A DNA stretch of 64,000 nt from Dactylorhiza incarnata (lineage: Eukaryota > Streptophyta > Magnoliopsida > Asparagales > Orchidaceae), in NCBI GenBank assembly GCA_033032865.1, contig JAWHQI010000304.1, positions 3,091,001-3,155,000 on the forward strand. Reading direction: 5' to 3'. The position numbers were made by a program, and so were the translations under genes. Below the pieces are notes generated by a model. The model saw only the letters and a program-made list of their open reading frames with translations, was not told the DNA's origin and did no database searches. Shown here in pieces: positions 31,517-42,170 of the stretch (positions are counted from its first letter, which is position 1; each line of letters opens with the position of its first letter).

Positions 31517-33025
31517 TTATCCCACCATCGGTCTTCCTCCTTCCGCGCCCCGGGGAGCGGGAGGCTGCTCCCTTGCATCCCTAGGCTGTTGATGTTGATT
31601 AGGGACCTGGCCTTGCAGGAATCTCCCCAGGAGTCCCTGACGGACGAGACGTTCGATTTCGTCTTTAAGTATGGTACATTCTTCGGTGGTATGCCCGGTC
31701 CCCCGATGGAACTCGCAATACCTGGACTGATCGCCCCTTGGGTTTGGGGCTAACGCCCGAGGTGCGCGGAGCTCTGGGTTGTTCTGAATGGCATATAGTA
31801 CGTTCTTTCTGGTAGTATTCAACGGAGTGTAGACCCTGGGAGGCTGTGGATCCAGGTCTCTTCGGGGGTCGCGGCGACGTTCGTCGTTACGGCGTCCCTC
31901 GTCACGCCGCTCTTCTCGTCCGCGCGGGGCTTGATCTGACCCCCTCTTCCTTCCTTGGTTACCTTCGAACTGCCGACGGTGTGCTTCGATGGCCTCGTCA
32001 GCAGCTATCTGGGCTTCAACCCGATGAACGAGGTCAGGGTAACTTGGCACGGTTTCTCTCATTAGGGCTGAGTAGAAACCACTTGGGCGGAGGCCTCCGA
32101 GGAAAACTCCTCGCAGGAGTTCGGGGTCGACTCCCGAAATCTGCCGAGCCTCAGAGGTGAAGCGTCGGAAAAAGTCCTTCAAAGTTTCTCCGTCGTTCTG
32201 GCGGATTCCCGAGAGATGGGAGGGATCTCGGACAATCCTCCGATTGGCTATGAACTGGTCCACGAACTGCTGTGCCATTTCTGCAAAGTTGTTGATGGCC
32301 CCATCTCGCAGGGAGTGGAACCAAGTGCGTGCTTGTCCCTTCAAGGTTGCGGGGAACACTTGACAGAGGAGTTGATCGGGAGCACTGTAAATCCTCATAA
32401 CGGTGGTGAAGTGATTGACGTGTTCCAGGGGGTCGTCCGTCCCATCGAACGTTTCGATGCTGGAAAGCTTGAAGCCGTTCAGAATTGGATGAGCCAAGAC
32501 TTGAGGCGATAGGGGGGAGCCGGGGTGTGCGGGACGGCGAGCGAGATTCGCGCATCATCCTGCTTGGGCGTACTCTTCTTCTATCATGTCGCGTATTTCC
32601 TCTCGCGTGGTTCTTTCCACTGCTCGGACGGGAGCGGCTCTTCCTTGGCGAGGGTGATGAGGGTCAGCCTCCGGTCCTCTGACCGGCGGAGCAGGCTGTG
32701 CGGAGCTTGCAGCGTCAGAGAAATCTTCAGAGACTTCATCTTCCCGAATGGCTCCCTCGACCGGAGCATGATTCGGAACTGGGGGTGGCGGAGCATTTGA
32801 TGCTGGAGGCTGAATGGGAACTCGAGGTGCCCCCAGGTTTCTCACGAGAGTCAGCATCTCGGCTTGTTGCTCCTCCATTTGCCGGATGCGACCTTCCAGA
32901 ATGTTCGCAGGCATAAGCACTGCCTCTTCTGCAAGAGGCGCATTGATGAGCGAGTGGGAGGGAGCTGGGTCGATGCGTCCTTCCGGCATTGATCCTTCAG
33001 TAGTTCGAGCACTCTTCCCTGCCAT
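31517..33025 (-). pseudogene. gag of gypsy B
   Basis: The start ATG at 33025 is about 34 bp after the primer-binding site. The N-terminal part has a heptad-like segment (ILEGRIRQMEEQQAEMLTLV) and a Pro-rich, acidic region. One TGA (about 32555) separates it from the core FDGTDDPLEHVNHFTTVMRI, LKGQARTWFHSLRDGAINNF and FRRFTSEARQISG. An Arg-rich tail and a knuckle-like CEFHRGTGHTTEEC follow. Gag forms the virus-like particle that packages element RNA in the cytoplasm. Apart from the TGA the frame is open for about 490 codons. Confidence 0.9.
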
Positions 33026-33058
33026 TGCAGTTGGCCTTCAAAGAGTTCTGGGAACCTT

Positions 33059-33074
33059 CCCACAGACGGCGCCA
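33059..33074 (-). promoter_or_regulatory. primer-binding site of gypsy B
   Basis: On the minus strand TTTGGCGCCGTCTGTGGG follows the LTR within a few bases. TGGCGCCGT is complementary to the 3' end of a tRNA ending ACGGCGCCA, as plant tRNA-Asp does. The identification is from general knowledge of Tat elements. Confidence 0.85.
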
Positions 33075-33077
33075 AAC

Positions 33078-33322
33078 TGTTGTGGGTCGCTTAGGGCTCT
33101 TGGTAGACCGGTTTACTTGAACCACCTTAGCTCGGGAGCAAACTAAGCGCGCAAACAGTCACAGAGAAATTCGCTGAATACACTGGGACTTTTTAGCGTG
33201 GAAAACCCGGAAAGGGTAAAAAACCACGTGGCCGGAGCTGTGCCGACCAAACTTCCACTATCTTCTGGGGGGTTACAATTAGAGACTTAGAAGTCGAGCG
33301 TGACAGGCCGCTGCTCGTTACA

Positions 33323-33361
<39 letters not shown>

Positions 33362-34549
33362 TTCTGAGGGCGACAGGCCACCTCTCGGAAAAACTAAGTC
33401 CTTTTCTTCTGAGGACGGTAGAGAACGTAAATGAGACAGCCTTGTCCGCTTTCGTGGAGACGAAAGTGAGACAGCCTTGTCCCCTTTCGTGGAGACGAAA
33501 GTGAGACAGCCTTGTCCGCTTTCGTGGAGACGAAAGTGAGACATCCTTGTCCGCTTTCGTGGAGACGAAAGTGAGACAACCTTATCCGCTTTCGTGAAGA
33601 CGGAGAACTTCAAGTCCGCGAAGGAGATCTTCAAGCGCCGAAGGAGAAATCCGTGGAAATCTTCCAGGAGCTCTCTCTGGGCATTCAGGTCGGATCCACT
33701 CAAATGAAGCCTAGGGGGTCCTTTTATAGCTTTGGCCGGGGGTAGCCCGATAATTTTGCCGTTGTGACCGCCATAACCACCTGGGAGGACGAATCATATT
33801 TTCCGGTTCGGAGCCCACGGATCACCATTTTTCGTAAATGACCATCCTGCCCTTCGAGGAAAGGCGACAAGCTGTTCCTGAAAAGTGAGAAACTGAAAAG
33901 ACAAAAAGTGAGCGAGCCGAGTCGGAAAAGTGAGCGAGTCGGAAATATGAGAATGCTAGAAAGACAAAAAGTGAGCGAGGCGGAAAAGTGAGCGAGCCGA
34001 GTCGGAAATGTGAGAGTGCTCTGAGCGCATGGTGGAACGGAGAGTCGCGCCCCCTAAAGAGAAAACGAACTCCGACCACTCCCGGCGAGGGGATGCGGTT
34101 TCGGCCGCATCCCCCGCGCAAAGAGGCTCGGCCGCATTCCCCCATGGGGGGTGCGGTTTGGCCGCACCCCCCATGGGGGGGGTCCCCCATGGGGGGGTGC
34201 GGTTTGGCCGCACCCACCTATGGGGGGTGCGGTTTGGCCGCACCCCCCGTTTGGCCGCACCCCCCATGGGGGGTGCGGTTGGGCCGCACCCCCCTATGGG
34301 GGTACGGCCTGGCCGACCTGGCCGCACCCCACGTGAGTGGGGGGCGGGCTATCCGCACCCCGCTTGGTGGGGTGCGGACGTACCTTGGTAGCGGGGCGCG
34401 ACTCCGTGCCCTTCCGGCTCCGTTTACGGTGCAACGCGTTTGCGCGACGGAGCCTCTACTTTCGCGATCATGGGCTTGACTGCTGGCCCCACCCCTCTTT
34501 AGCAGGGTTTTTTCTATACGCACCCCAATGCCTTTATGGATGTGTAACA
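33078..34549 (-). repeat. 5' LTR of gypsy B
   Basis: 1472 bp, 81 bp longer than the 3' LTR. The visible length differences are in the repeat arrays, mainly the GGTGCGG/CCGCACC palindromes (34137-34330). It has the same GA run (33327-33357), 35-bp repeat (33423-33590) and TATA (33721-33729) as the 3' LTR. Confidence 0.95.
34137..34330. repeat. GGTGCGGTTTGGCCGCACC palindrome array
   Basis: Repeated GGTGCGGTTTGGCCGCACC hairpins alternate with CCCCCCATGGGGGG palindromes. The 3' LTR has a shorter version at 26180-26300. The array is upstream (LTR sense) of the TATA box. Confidence 0.9.
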
Positions 34550-34554
34550 AGGTG

Positions 34555-34790
34555 AATCTAGGGGCGGAGGGTTGGGGGGCCGGCCTCCCAAGAATTTTGC
34601 AAAAATAGATAGTGAATTTAGATTCCTCTCGTTGAGGCAAATTTTTTTGACTACTTACACGTCAAAAACGGTAGGCGGATGAATAAGAAACGACTCTGAT
34701 AAGATAAAGTGTTGAAATTTCTCTTTAGCTGGAGGAAGACGATGTCTCGCCCCCTATGTTAAAATTTCTGAAAATACATTTAGACCCATC
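34555..34790 (+). mobile_element. non-autonomous TIR element, copy 1
   Basis: It starts CTAGGGGCGGAGG and shares AAAAATAGATAGTGAATTTRG, CTTACACGTCAAAA and GATAAGRTGGAG-like blocks with 58765-58998. That copy ends GGATCCGCCCCTG, so the family termini are near AGGGGCGGA. Gypsy B inserted next to its left end. The right terminus is not clear. The superfamily is unknown, perhaps hAT. Confidence 0.5.
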
Positions 34791-35035
34791 TGGGCTTCTA
34801 ATAGGACTACTTTATCAAAATTAACCGTCAGATCAATACAATAGAAGCAATACCATTCCTCCAATTAAGTCCCCTGGTTTCATCTTCCTCATTCCCTTTC
34901 ATGCCCTCGGACGAATCCCGACTCCTCATTTCTCCTTATGTCGCCCTACTCTCGCTCCCCCTCCCCTCTCTCTCGCAAAACCCTTATCCTTCGTTGGGAC
35001 CTAAACTGAAGCCCATCACTTGTTAAAGGCTAGGG
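34791..35035. other. intergenic stretch, no gene
   Basis: Pyrimidine-rich around 34850-35000; nothing recognisable. Confidence 0.4.
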
Positions 35036-35189
35036 TTTGCTCAAGATATTCTGCACTACTCCTCAAGTTTAGAATGAGATTATATAGTATCTCCAGCGTA
35101 GGGACCAAGTCCTAGGTCGACACACAACCTATTAAGCCTGATGTGTCGGTTCCGACACGCGGACATATTATTATTAAAAATACTTAACA
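35036..35189 (-). repeat. 3' LTR remnant of copia C
   Basis: It matches 51750-51907, including GGTTCCGACACGC and CAAGATATTCT. Homology stops abruptly near 35036, so most of this LTR is missing. Confidence 0.75.
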
Positions 35190-35935
35190 ATCTTCACTTA
35201 TGTCCGCGGTAAACCCGACGACGATTTGCGTGGTTTGTGTAAATTCAACCAATCGTGAAAAGTACACAACCATGTCCAACACCTGCAAAACAGATTAGAC
35301 TCAAAGGAAATTGTATGCATACGAGTAAAAATAAATCTCAGTTGCACCACAGAGCGATCTAAAGTACGATCATAGCACAAGTCCATCATAAATAGTGACT
35401 AGAATCAACAAAAGAGTAATAGTCTAAATAGCAAGTGTAACCAAAGAAGAGCTAAACAAATGCTCTAAGCAGAGATAAAACAGAAGAGAAACAAATAACA
35501 TTATAGATGTCGTCAGCCTCAGACGTCCAGCAAATCATCCTGCTCAGGATCCCATCATGCAGTGCTCCTCCATCAACAACAACTCCTGTAATTCCAACAG
35601 AGAATTTCATTAGAAATGAATTCATCCTTCGAAAATGTACATGTATCTAGTTCTACAAAAGGAACGTAGTACTTAATAATCAGCTAGAAGGAGACAAGAT
35701 TCCAATATCGGTTTCCAACGAAACGATTTATCGATTTTTGGACACTGTAGCTATATCTGTGTTCCAATATGGAATGTCATGGTTACTATTATTCTAAAGT
35801 TAAGTGGAGATCATCAAATTTGGAACGAAACCCATTAACTGAAGAAGTGTCAAAAATGAGTCAGACTACGTTATCAAATTTGGAATAACACTCTCCTCCA
35901 AGATAAGATAAGATGAATCCAGCTAAAGTTATTAA
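35190..35935 (-). other. 3' noncoding region of copia C
   Basis: No domain is visible. It lies between pol and the 3' LTR remnant and is split from pol by the solo L1 LTR. Confidence 0.5.
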
Positions 35936-36343
35936 TGTTGAAACCAGAGAATTGGTCTCGACATTCGCAAGGGGGATACAGCTAACCCTTACTTGACATG
36001 AGCGAGACCCTCGACCAGTCACTAAGAACCGAAGAACCTTGCCCTTGAAGAACACCTAAGTCCACAAACGGACCCCTTAAGCTCCAACGTGGAGGTCCCA
36101 CCACATACCCGGAAGCTCTCAAGGAACTTCCCCTCCCAAGCCAATGCTGAGCCTGGGCACCTTGGAGGGCACTAAGGATCACCTCACCGTCCACCTTCAA
36201 CGATAGGGGGAGGGGAGGGAGGGGGGTACCAACATCCCTTCCCAAGGTGCCCATGGGGGTCTATTTATAGACTTCCCAAAAATTGGGCTGCGGATAGCCA
36301 AAAATCCACTATCCGCAGCCCAACTCGAACGACCGAAAAATGA

Positions 36344-36348
36344 GGGGG

Positions 36349-36382
<34 letters not shown>

Positions 36383-36405
36383 CGAGTGGAGCTCGAGATG
36401 TCCAC

Positions 36406-36444
<39 letters not shown>
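36344..36444. repeat. G-run/C-run foldback
   Basis: A G-run (36344-36382, one C at 36349) is followed by GAGTGGAGCTCGAGATGTCC-type linker and a C-run (36407-36444). The run lengths may be affected by assembly of homopolymers. Confidence 0.9.
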
Positions 36445-36445
<1 letters not shown>

Positions 36446-36484
36446 CCGGGGGTCAGATGGGCGGATCAGGGTCCACCATCTGTG

Positions 36485-36690
36485 CTGGGCGAGTGGACCA
36501 TATGACCACTCGCCCAGCTGCCCGGGCGAGTGGACCGAGGGTCCACTCGCCCCCTTGCCCGGGCGAGTGGACCCTCGGTCCACTCATCCCCTTGCCCGGG
36601 CGAGTGGACCTTCAGTCTACTCGCCCCCTTGCCCGGGCGAGTGGACCGATGGTCCACTCGCCAGGGGCCTTGGGCGAGTGGACCGAAGGT
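36485..36690. repeat. GCGAGTGGACC palindrome array
   Basis: Repeated GGGCGAGTGGACC and GGTCCACTCGCCC arms, about five hairpins, separated by CCCTTGCCC. It has the same design and place as the GTGGGAGG array at 5690-5905. Confidence 0.9.
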
Positions 36691-36824
36691 CCATTGGCCC
36701 AAGAGGGCTTGCCCCCTAGGCTTTCTTCTTTTCGGTCTTTAACGATCTCTGATGGTTTGGTCTGCTTGCCCCTTACATGTGCTAGGCCACGTCGGCTCGA
36801 CAAATATGAGGGTTGTACAATTAA

Positions 36825-37330
36825 CATCATATTTGAAATGAAATAACTTACCAGATTCGTACTCAGCAACCAAAATAGCAACGGAGCACAACATGCTTGC
36901 TTTGACAAAGGAAATCGGGAAAAATCAAAGCATCTATTTAGACTAAGGTGATCTAAATCGCTTGTAGTCTCGTTTCCCCCCACTGTTTTGATTAACCGGT
37001 CTTTGGGTATTCCTTTCATCAATGGATCAGCTAAATTATCTTTCGATCGCACATCGACCAAAGAGATAATTCATTGTTCTTTCAGATAATTTAGCTGAGC
37101 GTATTTCAGTAGTACGTATCTCCTCTTAGTATTATAGAGAGCATTCTTAACGACTTGAGCTGCTGCTTGGTTATCGCAATACGAGCTCAATGAGTTGGCT
37201 TGTAGCCTAGATAAGGGAATATCTAGTAGCAGATTCCTGATCCAGCCTGCCTCTTCACCAGCCGAAGCTAAGGCAAACAACTCGGCTTCCATAGAAGACA
37301 ATGTTATACAAGTTTGTCTTTTGGATTTCC
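36825..37330 (-). pseudogene. RNase H and C-terminus of copia C
   Basis: MSSMEAELFALASAGEEAGW and YCDNQAAAQVVKNALYNTKR are the copia RNase H (SSMEAEL, DNQAA). MVDVRSKDNLADPLMKGIPK follows after a stop near 37065. The tail reads SLNRCFDFSRFPLSKQ before the L1 LTR. Confidence 0.8.
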
Positions 37331-38460
37331 AAGTGATGACAGCTCCACCCAGAGTGAATATGTATCTACTGGTAGACTTGTTGTTACCGACTTCTGAACA
37401 CCACGAGGCATCAGATTATCCATCCATAGTGGGAGGGTAACCAATGTAGCACAAGACGTCATTTTTAGTACCTGATAGGTATCTCATCAGCTTGTCGAGA
37501 GCATCCTAATGCTCTTTGCTCAGACTACTAGTAAAGCGATTCAGCATGTTAATATAGAATACAATGTCTGGTCGAGTACAACTTGTGGCGTACATGAGAC
37601 TACTAATTATTTTGGAATATTTCACTTGATCAATGCTAGTCCCAACATTTGGACTCAATTTAACATTATGATCGAAAAGTGTCTTTATAAGCCTACAATT
37701 TTCGTATCCCCGGGTTGAAAGAAGTAGCTCAATATAATGAGTCTATCTAAGAGTAACCCTACCCTTATCAAATCTAACTTTCATACCTAAAAGGGCATCG
37801 ACGGGACCAAGGTCCATGTCAAATTCATTTGTGAGTATGGATTTGATATCATTTACTACAACAAGATCTGACCCCAGAATTAACATGTCATCCACATATA
37901 GACATATGATGACTATTTTATTTGACATAGAGCTGTGATAAAGGCATTTGTCAGAAAGACTGGACTAAAGGCCAAAACTCTTTATCACTTGATCAAATTT
38001 CATATGTCATATCTTAGGCGCTTGCTTAAGCCTATATATGGATTTGTCTAGTTTACACATTTTATCTTTTAGATTTGGATGGGCATACCCTTCAGGTTGT
38101 GTCATGTAGATCTCTTCATTAAGCTCTCGATTCAAGAAGGTTATTTTCACATCCATCTGATGAACTATAAAGTTCTCGATAGAGGCCAAGGCAAGAAGAA
38201 TCCTAATAGTGGATAGGTGACAAACATGTGAATAAATGTCAAAGTAGTCAATCCACCATGTTGCTTATAGCTTTTAGCGACTAGACGTGCTTTAATTTAT
38301 ATCTAGTTATAGACTCATCACTGTGCAATTTCTTCTTCAGCGCCCACTTGCATCCAAGGACTTTGGCTCCTTTAGGGATGTCCACTAGATGTTAGGTGTT
38401 ATTTCGTAGAAGTGAATCCATTTCATCATCTATTGCTTCTGCCCACATTAACAAATCTCT
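37331..38460 (-). pseudogene. reverse transcriptase of copia C
   Basis: The motifs are HQMDVKITFLNRELNEEIYM, QPEGYAHPN and SIYRLKQAPK (about 38010-38180), then ICLYVDDMLILGSDL (about 37880) with the catalytic YVDD, and LGPVDALLGMKVRFDKG. Stops and shifts separate the blocks. Confidence 0.8.
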
Positions 38461-39430
38461 AGATCACATTGCTTCTTGATATGAGAATGGATCATCCTCT
38501 AAGTGATACGTGACAAAATTTTCACCAAAATTCTTAGGGACTCTATCTCTTGTAGATACTTTAAATGAGATAAGACTATCCTCTACAGGTTGGGAAGCAG
38601 TGCCAGAAAGGTCATCTTCTGGTGCAACAGGAGATTTGGAAATCATCTCAATAGACCCGGAGACGGTTAAACCACGATCTCTGATAAACTTATTTTCAAA
38701 GATCTAGAAACATATTTGTTGCACTATCTTCTGCACAACCTAGATATACAAAAGTTGTTATTCTAGGTCCCACCTTAGGTCTTTTAAGGTCTTATATTCT
38801 AACATAAGCAATACAACCCCAATTCTTTAAAATGTCAAATCTACAAGGATGGCCATGTCACGGCTCATACAGAGTGGAAGTAAGCTTAGCAAGAGACAAT
38901 CTATTCAGAATATGATTGGCAGTTCAGACTACTTTTCTCTAAGAGGAATTAGGCATGCCAGCAGTGAGAAGCATATAATTCAGCATCTCTGTTAGTGTTC
39001 TTTTCTTTCGCTCAGCAATACCATTAGACTGGGGTGAGTAAGGAGCAGTGGTTTCTAAGATTATACCCGCAGAGGCACAAAAGTCCTGAAACCTTGTTGC
39101 AGTATACTCTCCTCCTCGATCACTCCTAAATCGCATAATTTTCAGGTTCAACTGATTTTCTACCCGAGATTTGAAGATTTTGAAAGTCTCGAATGCTTCA
39201 TCTTTCGATTTCAATATGTATACATGATAATATCTGGAATAATCGTCGATGAACATAATGAGATACGTCTTACCCCCTCTAGTGACATGACTCATAAAAT
39301 CACAGAGGTCTGAATATATCAAATCAAGAACTTATGTGCTTCTAGAAACTGATTTAAATGGTTTTCTAGTGATCTTGATTTATGCACCTCGCACTTATCA
39401 AATTGAATAGAAAGATCTAATGGGTTGTTA
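38461..39430 (-). pseudogene. integrase of copia C
   Basis: The core motifs are IYSDLCDFMSHVTRGGKTYL, FIDDYSRYYHVYILKSKDEA, FRSDRGGEYTATRFQDFC and YSPQSNGIAERKKRTLTEML. The RGGEY and NGIAER strings place it in copia. The linker to RT (38464-38646) is acidic. Frame breaks lie near 38938 and 39325. Confidence 0.85.
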
Positions 39431-39900
39431 TGACTCTTAGCTAGATCTCACATTTTCCTATAGTTCACATGTCCTAGTCTGTTATGTAACAACTTATGAT
39501 CTATTAAAGTTGAACTCACTCGGTTTATGCTATCATTATTAAGGCTAAGTCTATAATACATTTCGTTGATCAAATACGCACAACCAAAGTAATGAGAATT
39601 AACAGTCAAAGTTATTATACCGCTATAGGTTGTGAAAGACATTCCAGATTTATCTAACATACTCATAGAAATTAAGTTTGTAGTTAAACTAGAAACTACT
39701 CTAACATGTTGTAAAGTTAAAGTTTTACCTGAAGAGAGGACCAGCTGTGTTGTCCCAGCATGCTTGACTTCGGTTTCTCCTCCATTGCAGTTTTCAACCT
39801 TGTCTCTGACCTCAGTAACAGCAGTAAGAAGAGCTCTGCCATTCATCACATGACAGGTTGCACCACTGTCCAGCCACTACTCTGAAGACGCGTTGCGGTG
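39431..39900 (-). pseudogene. protease and pre-integrase region of copia C
   Basis: The protease active site WLDSGATCHVMN (about 39860-39895) follows a TAG. A block typical of the region, VLSSGKTLTLQHVRVVSSLT and NLISMSMLDKSGMSF, is followed by LLHNRLGHVNYRKM, the pre-integrase zinc region. Confidence 0.8.
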
Positions 39901-40689
39901 ACTGCTCCAAATCATAGTCACGAAGGACGTAGGACCGGAGATGTCGACCAGCATATTAGTAGCATTCTGTGGGGATTCCTCCTTTTTCTTCTTCAGACCT
40001 TTACATTTAGTGGCCCAGTGACCTCACTTGCTGCAACTATGACACTTGCCACTCCTCCTTTTGAGAGAGGGATTTTTGGCCATTAGCTGCGCAGAGGCTT
40101 CACTTTTGGGTGTTGCGGGCTTCCGATGAGGCTTGTTGGGCCGATAAATGAAGTTGACAACCTGAGAGGGATGGCCAACTTGCTCTAGGCTTTTACCAGC
40201 AGTGTTTTGATCTTCAATGTTAATGAACCTTTTGAACTCATCCAATGTGATCCTCTCCTTTAGTCTGTGCATTTCAGTCTTGAAGGTATTCCGTTAAGGA
40301 GGTAGTTTGCTCAGAATCAGACTCACGAACAGATTATCAGACATATCAGACTGCTCGTCTTCCATCTCGAGACGCAGGTTTTCTAGATTAATAAGTTGAG
40401 AGGTGATTGACGAGTTTGAATTAAATTTAAAATTAAAGAATTTCTCGCCGCGGAGAGTCTTTGACAGTCCCTCTTCTTTCTGGAAGTGTGCGTTCAGACG
40501 ATCTCAGATTTCTTTCGTAATCTTGTATGCACTATAGGTCATGGCGAGGCGAGGATTCAGGGAATTCAGGGGATAATACCTACAAAAGTCCTCGTCCTTG
40601 CTCCACTGGTACTCATCCACATCCTCACGCGTCGTAGTGAAATCGCTGAGGTCGGTGTAGAAAATTTCGCGCTCTTTCATGCCCAATTA
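39901..40689 (-). pseudogene. gag of copia C
   Basis: The blocks are SITSQLINLENLRLEMEDEQ, LFVSLILSKLPP and the knuckle CHSCSK*GHWATKC (CX2CX4HX4C with one position turned into a stop), then a Lys run. The N-terminal segment (FYTDLSDFTTTREDVDEYQW) is open from 40686. The SIRE-like LTR entered just upstream at 40690-40694. The upstream gag leader continues at 50909. Confidence 0.8.
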
Positions 40690-41455
40690 GACATTGTTGG
40701 GAAAAACACATTTGTGATTTATCTTACAAATTATCTATAAGTGATTTCATAATCTAGGATATATTACTCATGTTGTATTGAAAGGGTAAATTGGTCATTA
40801 GATGTCCTAGGATATCACACTCACACTAGAGTGTCAAGACCAGTCCAAATTAAGCACAAAAATTTAGTTGAGTTAAAATTGTGTCGAATAGAAGTTGACA
40901 CAACTTCGAATGCAAGTACGTAGAAGTAACTCAAACTGAAGTCGAAGTATAGTTGAAGTCGACGCAATGTCGAGATACACTCGACACAGAAGACAGAGCT
41001 TGTCAAAGTAATATCATAAGTCCACACAACTTCGACTTGAATTCGACGCAAAAGATGAAGAACAAAGTCCAATTCTTCAACTCGACGGATACGTCGATAA
41101 GGACTCGACGCAATGTCGATATCTGAGTTTATTCAATACTAAGAAGGAATTCGAAGAAGCTTCTATTACAACTCAGAGGTGCGTCGATTAGAAGGAAGAT
41201 GAAGTCGACGCTATGTCGAATACAGACAGAAATGGAATATTTTCTACTGTATTTTCTGATGCTTTTCCAGAAGGTATCCAAGGATATAAATCAAATTCTG
41301 ACGGCTCGTTTATTACCAAGAATGGAATGAAGTACTCCAGAGAGACAAGAAAGACATTTTTGGAAGTTATTCAAATCAGATTGACGGGTCGTTAACAGAA
41401 ATAGAAAAAGATATTTATTATCCAGTGGACATTCCTTCTAAGTACAGAACATAAG

Positions 41456-42113
41456 TGTACAACCCTCATTCTCCGAGGGTGGGCTCATTCAAAGCCACAT
41501 AGGCAAAAGTCAAAGTCAAAAGGTCAACACAGAAGTCAACAGTTCTAGACACCAAGACAAAGTCGGCCTAGAAGAGTTCGTCGAACGCAGCCAAGAGGAG
41601 TTCGTCGAACACCGGAGCAGTAGAAGACCTGGGCGAGTATTGACCCGGCATGTGCGAGCATCACCCAATACTCGCCAGATGGGCGACTATGGCTTAATGC
41701 TCGCCGAGTATCCCATAGTCGCCAGCAGGGGCTGGGCTATAAAAACCACCATACCCCTTGGTTTTCCTATAAATATGACCTCAGGGGTACTTGGATTGAC
41801 ACCTGGACTTGAGCTTTTGAAACCCTGCTCTTGCATTCTGGAACCCGACACACCTGGCCGTTACTCCCGGTACTAGCCAAGTCGGTGCCTTCCTCGTACC
41901 CTGCTCGACCATTCTTTGGTTGTGGAGGGGAAGTCTCTTCTGAGCTTCTGGGTACGTGGTGGGACCTCCCTGCCATGGCGCCTGGGGTCCTGTTTATTGC
42001 TCTTCTAGTTTCCTCGTAGTTGCCAGTCAAGCCGTCTCTTCGAGCCGCTTGGCAAGTAATCTCTGACTGCATTGGTCCGAATTTTGGAGCCTAGGATTTT
42101 CCAGGCTTCAACA
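41456..42113 (+). repeat. 5' LTR of element D
   Basis: It includes the GGCGAGTATT..AATACTCGCC palindrome region (41633-41725), a TATA near 41765-41775 (CCTATAAATATG) and the GTGGTGGGACCTCC block at 41958. Confidence 0.95.
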
Positions 42114-42116
42114 CTT

Positions 42117-42133
42117 TGGTGCGGTGAGCGTGG
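42117..42133 (+). promoter_or_regulatory. primer-binding site of element D
   Basis: TGGTGCGGTGAGCGTGG lies 3 nt after the LTR, identical to 5140-5156. Its complement ends in ACCGCACCA. It differs from the TGGCGCCGT site of gypsy B. Confidence 0.75.
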
Positions 42134-42170
42134 ACCGTAGCCAGGGAGGAAAGCTTAGTGGGAAGAAAAG

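Larger units (their letters stand above)
25122..34549 (-). mobile_element. complete Tat-type Ty3-gypsy element B
   Basis: AGGTG is duplicated at 25117-25121 and 34550-34554. The LTRs are 25122-26512 (3') and 33078-34549 (5'), each running TGTTACACATCC.. to ..ACAACA or ..GCAACA on the minus strand. A primer-binding site and a polypurine tract are in place. The minus strand encodes gag, protease, RT, RNase H, archaeal-type RNase H and integrase in Tat order. Coding damage is limited: a handful of stops, one frameshift and a small deletion before RNase H. No antisense ORF is seen in its 3' region, unlike D and E. Confidence 0.95.
35936..36819 (-). mobile_element. solo LTR of the L1 gypsy family
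   Basis: ATTAA is duplicated at 35931-35935 and 36820-36824. The termini are TGTACAACCCTC.. and ..GGTTTCAACA on the minus strand. It matches 5160-6072 (same TATA context, same GGTGCCCATGGGGGTCTATT block and same GTGGTGGGACCTCC block). The palindrome array has a different sequence in the two copies. It is inserted just after the pol of copia C. Confidence 0.95.

Noticed and set aside
32151..32558. 135-codon second frame over gag of gypsy B
   Set aside because: It is an alternative frame over the well-supported gag core.
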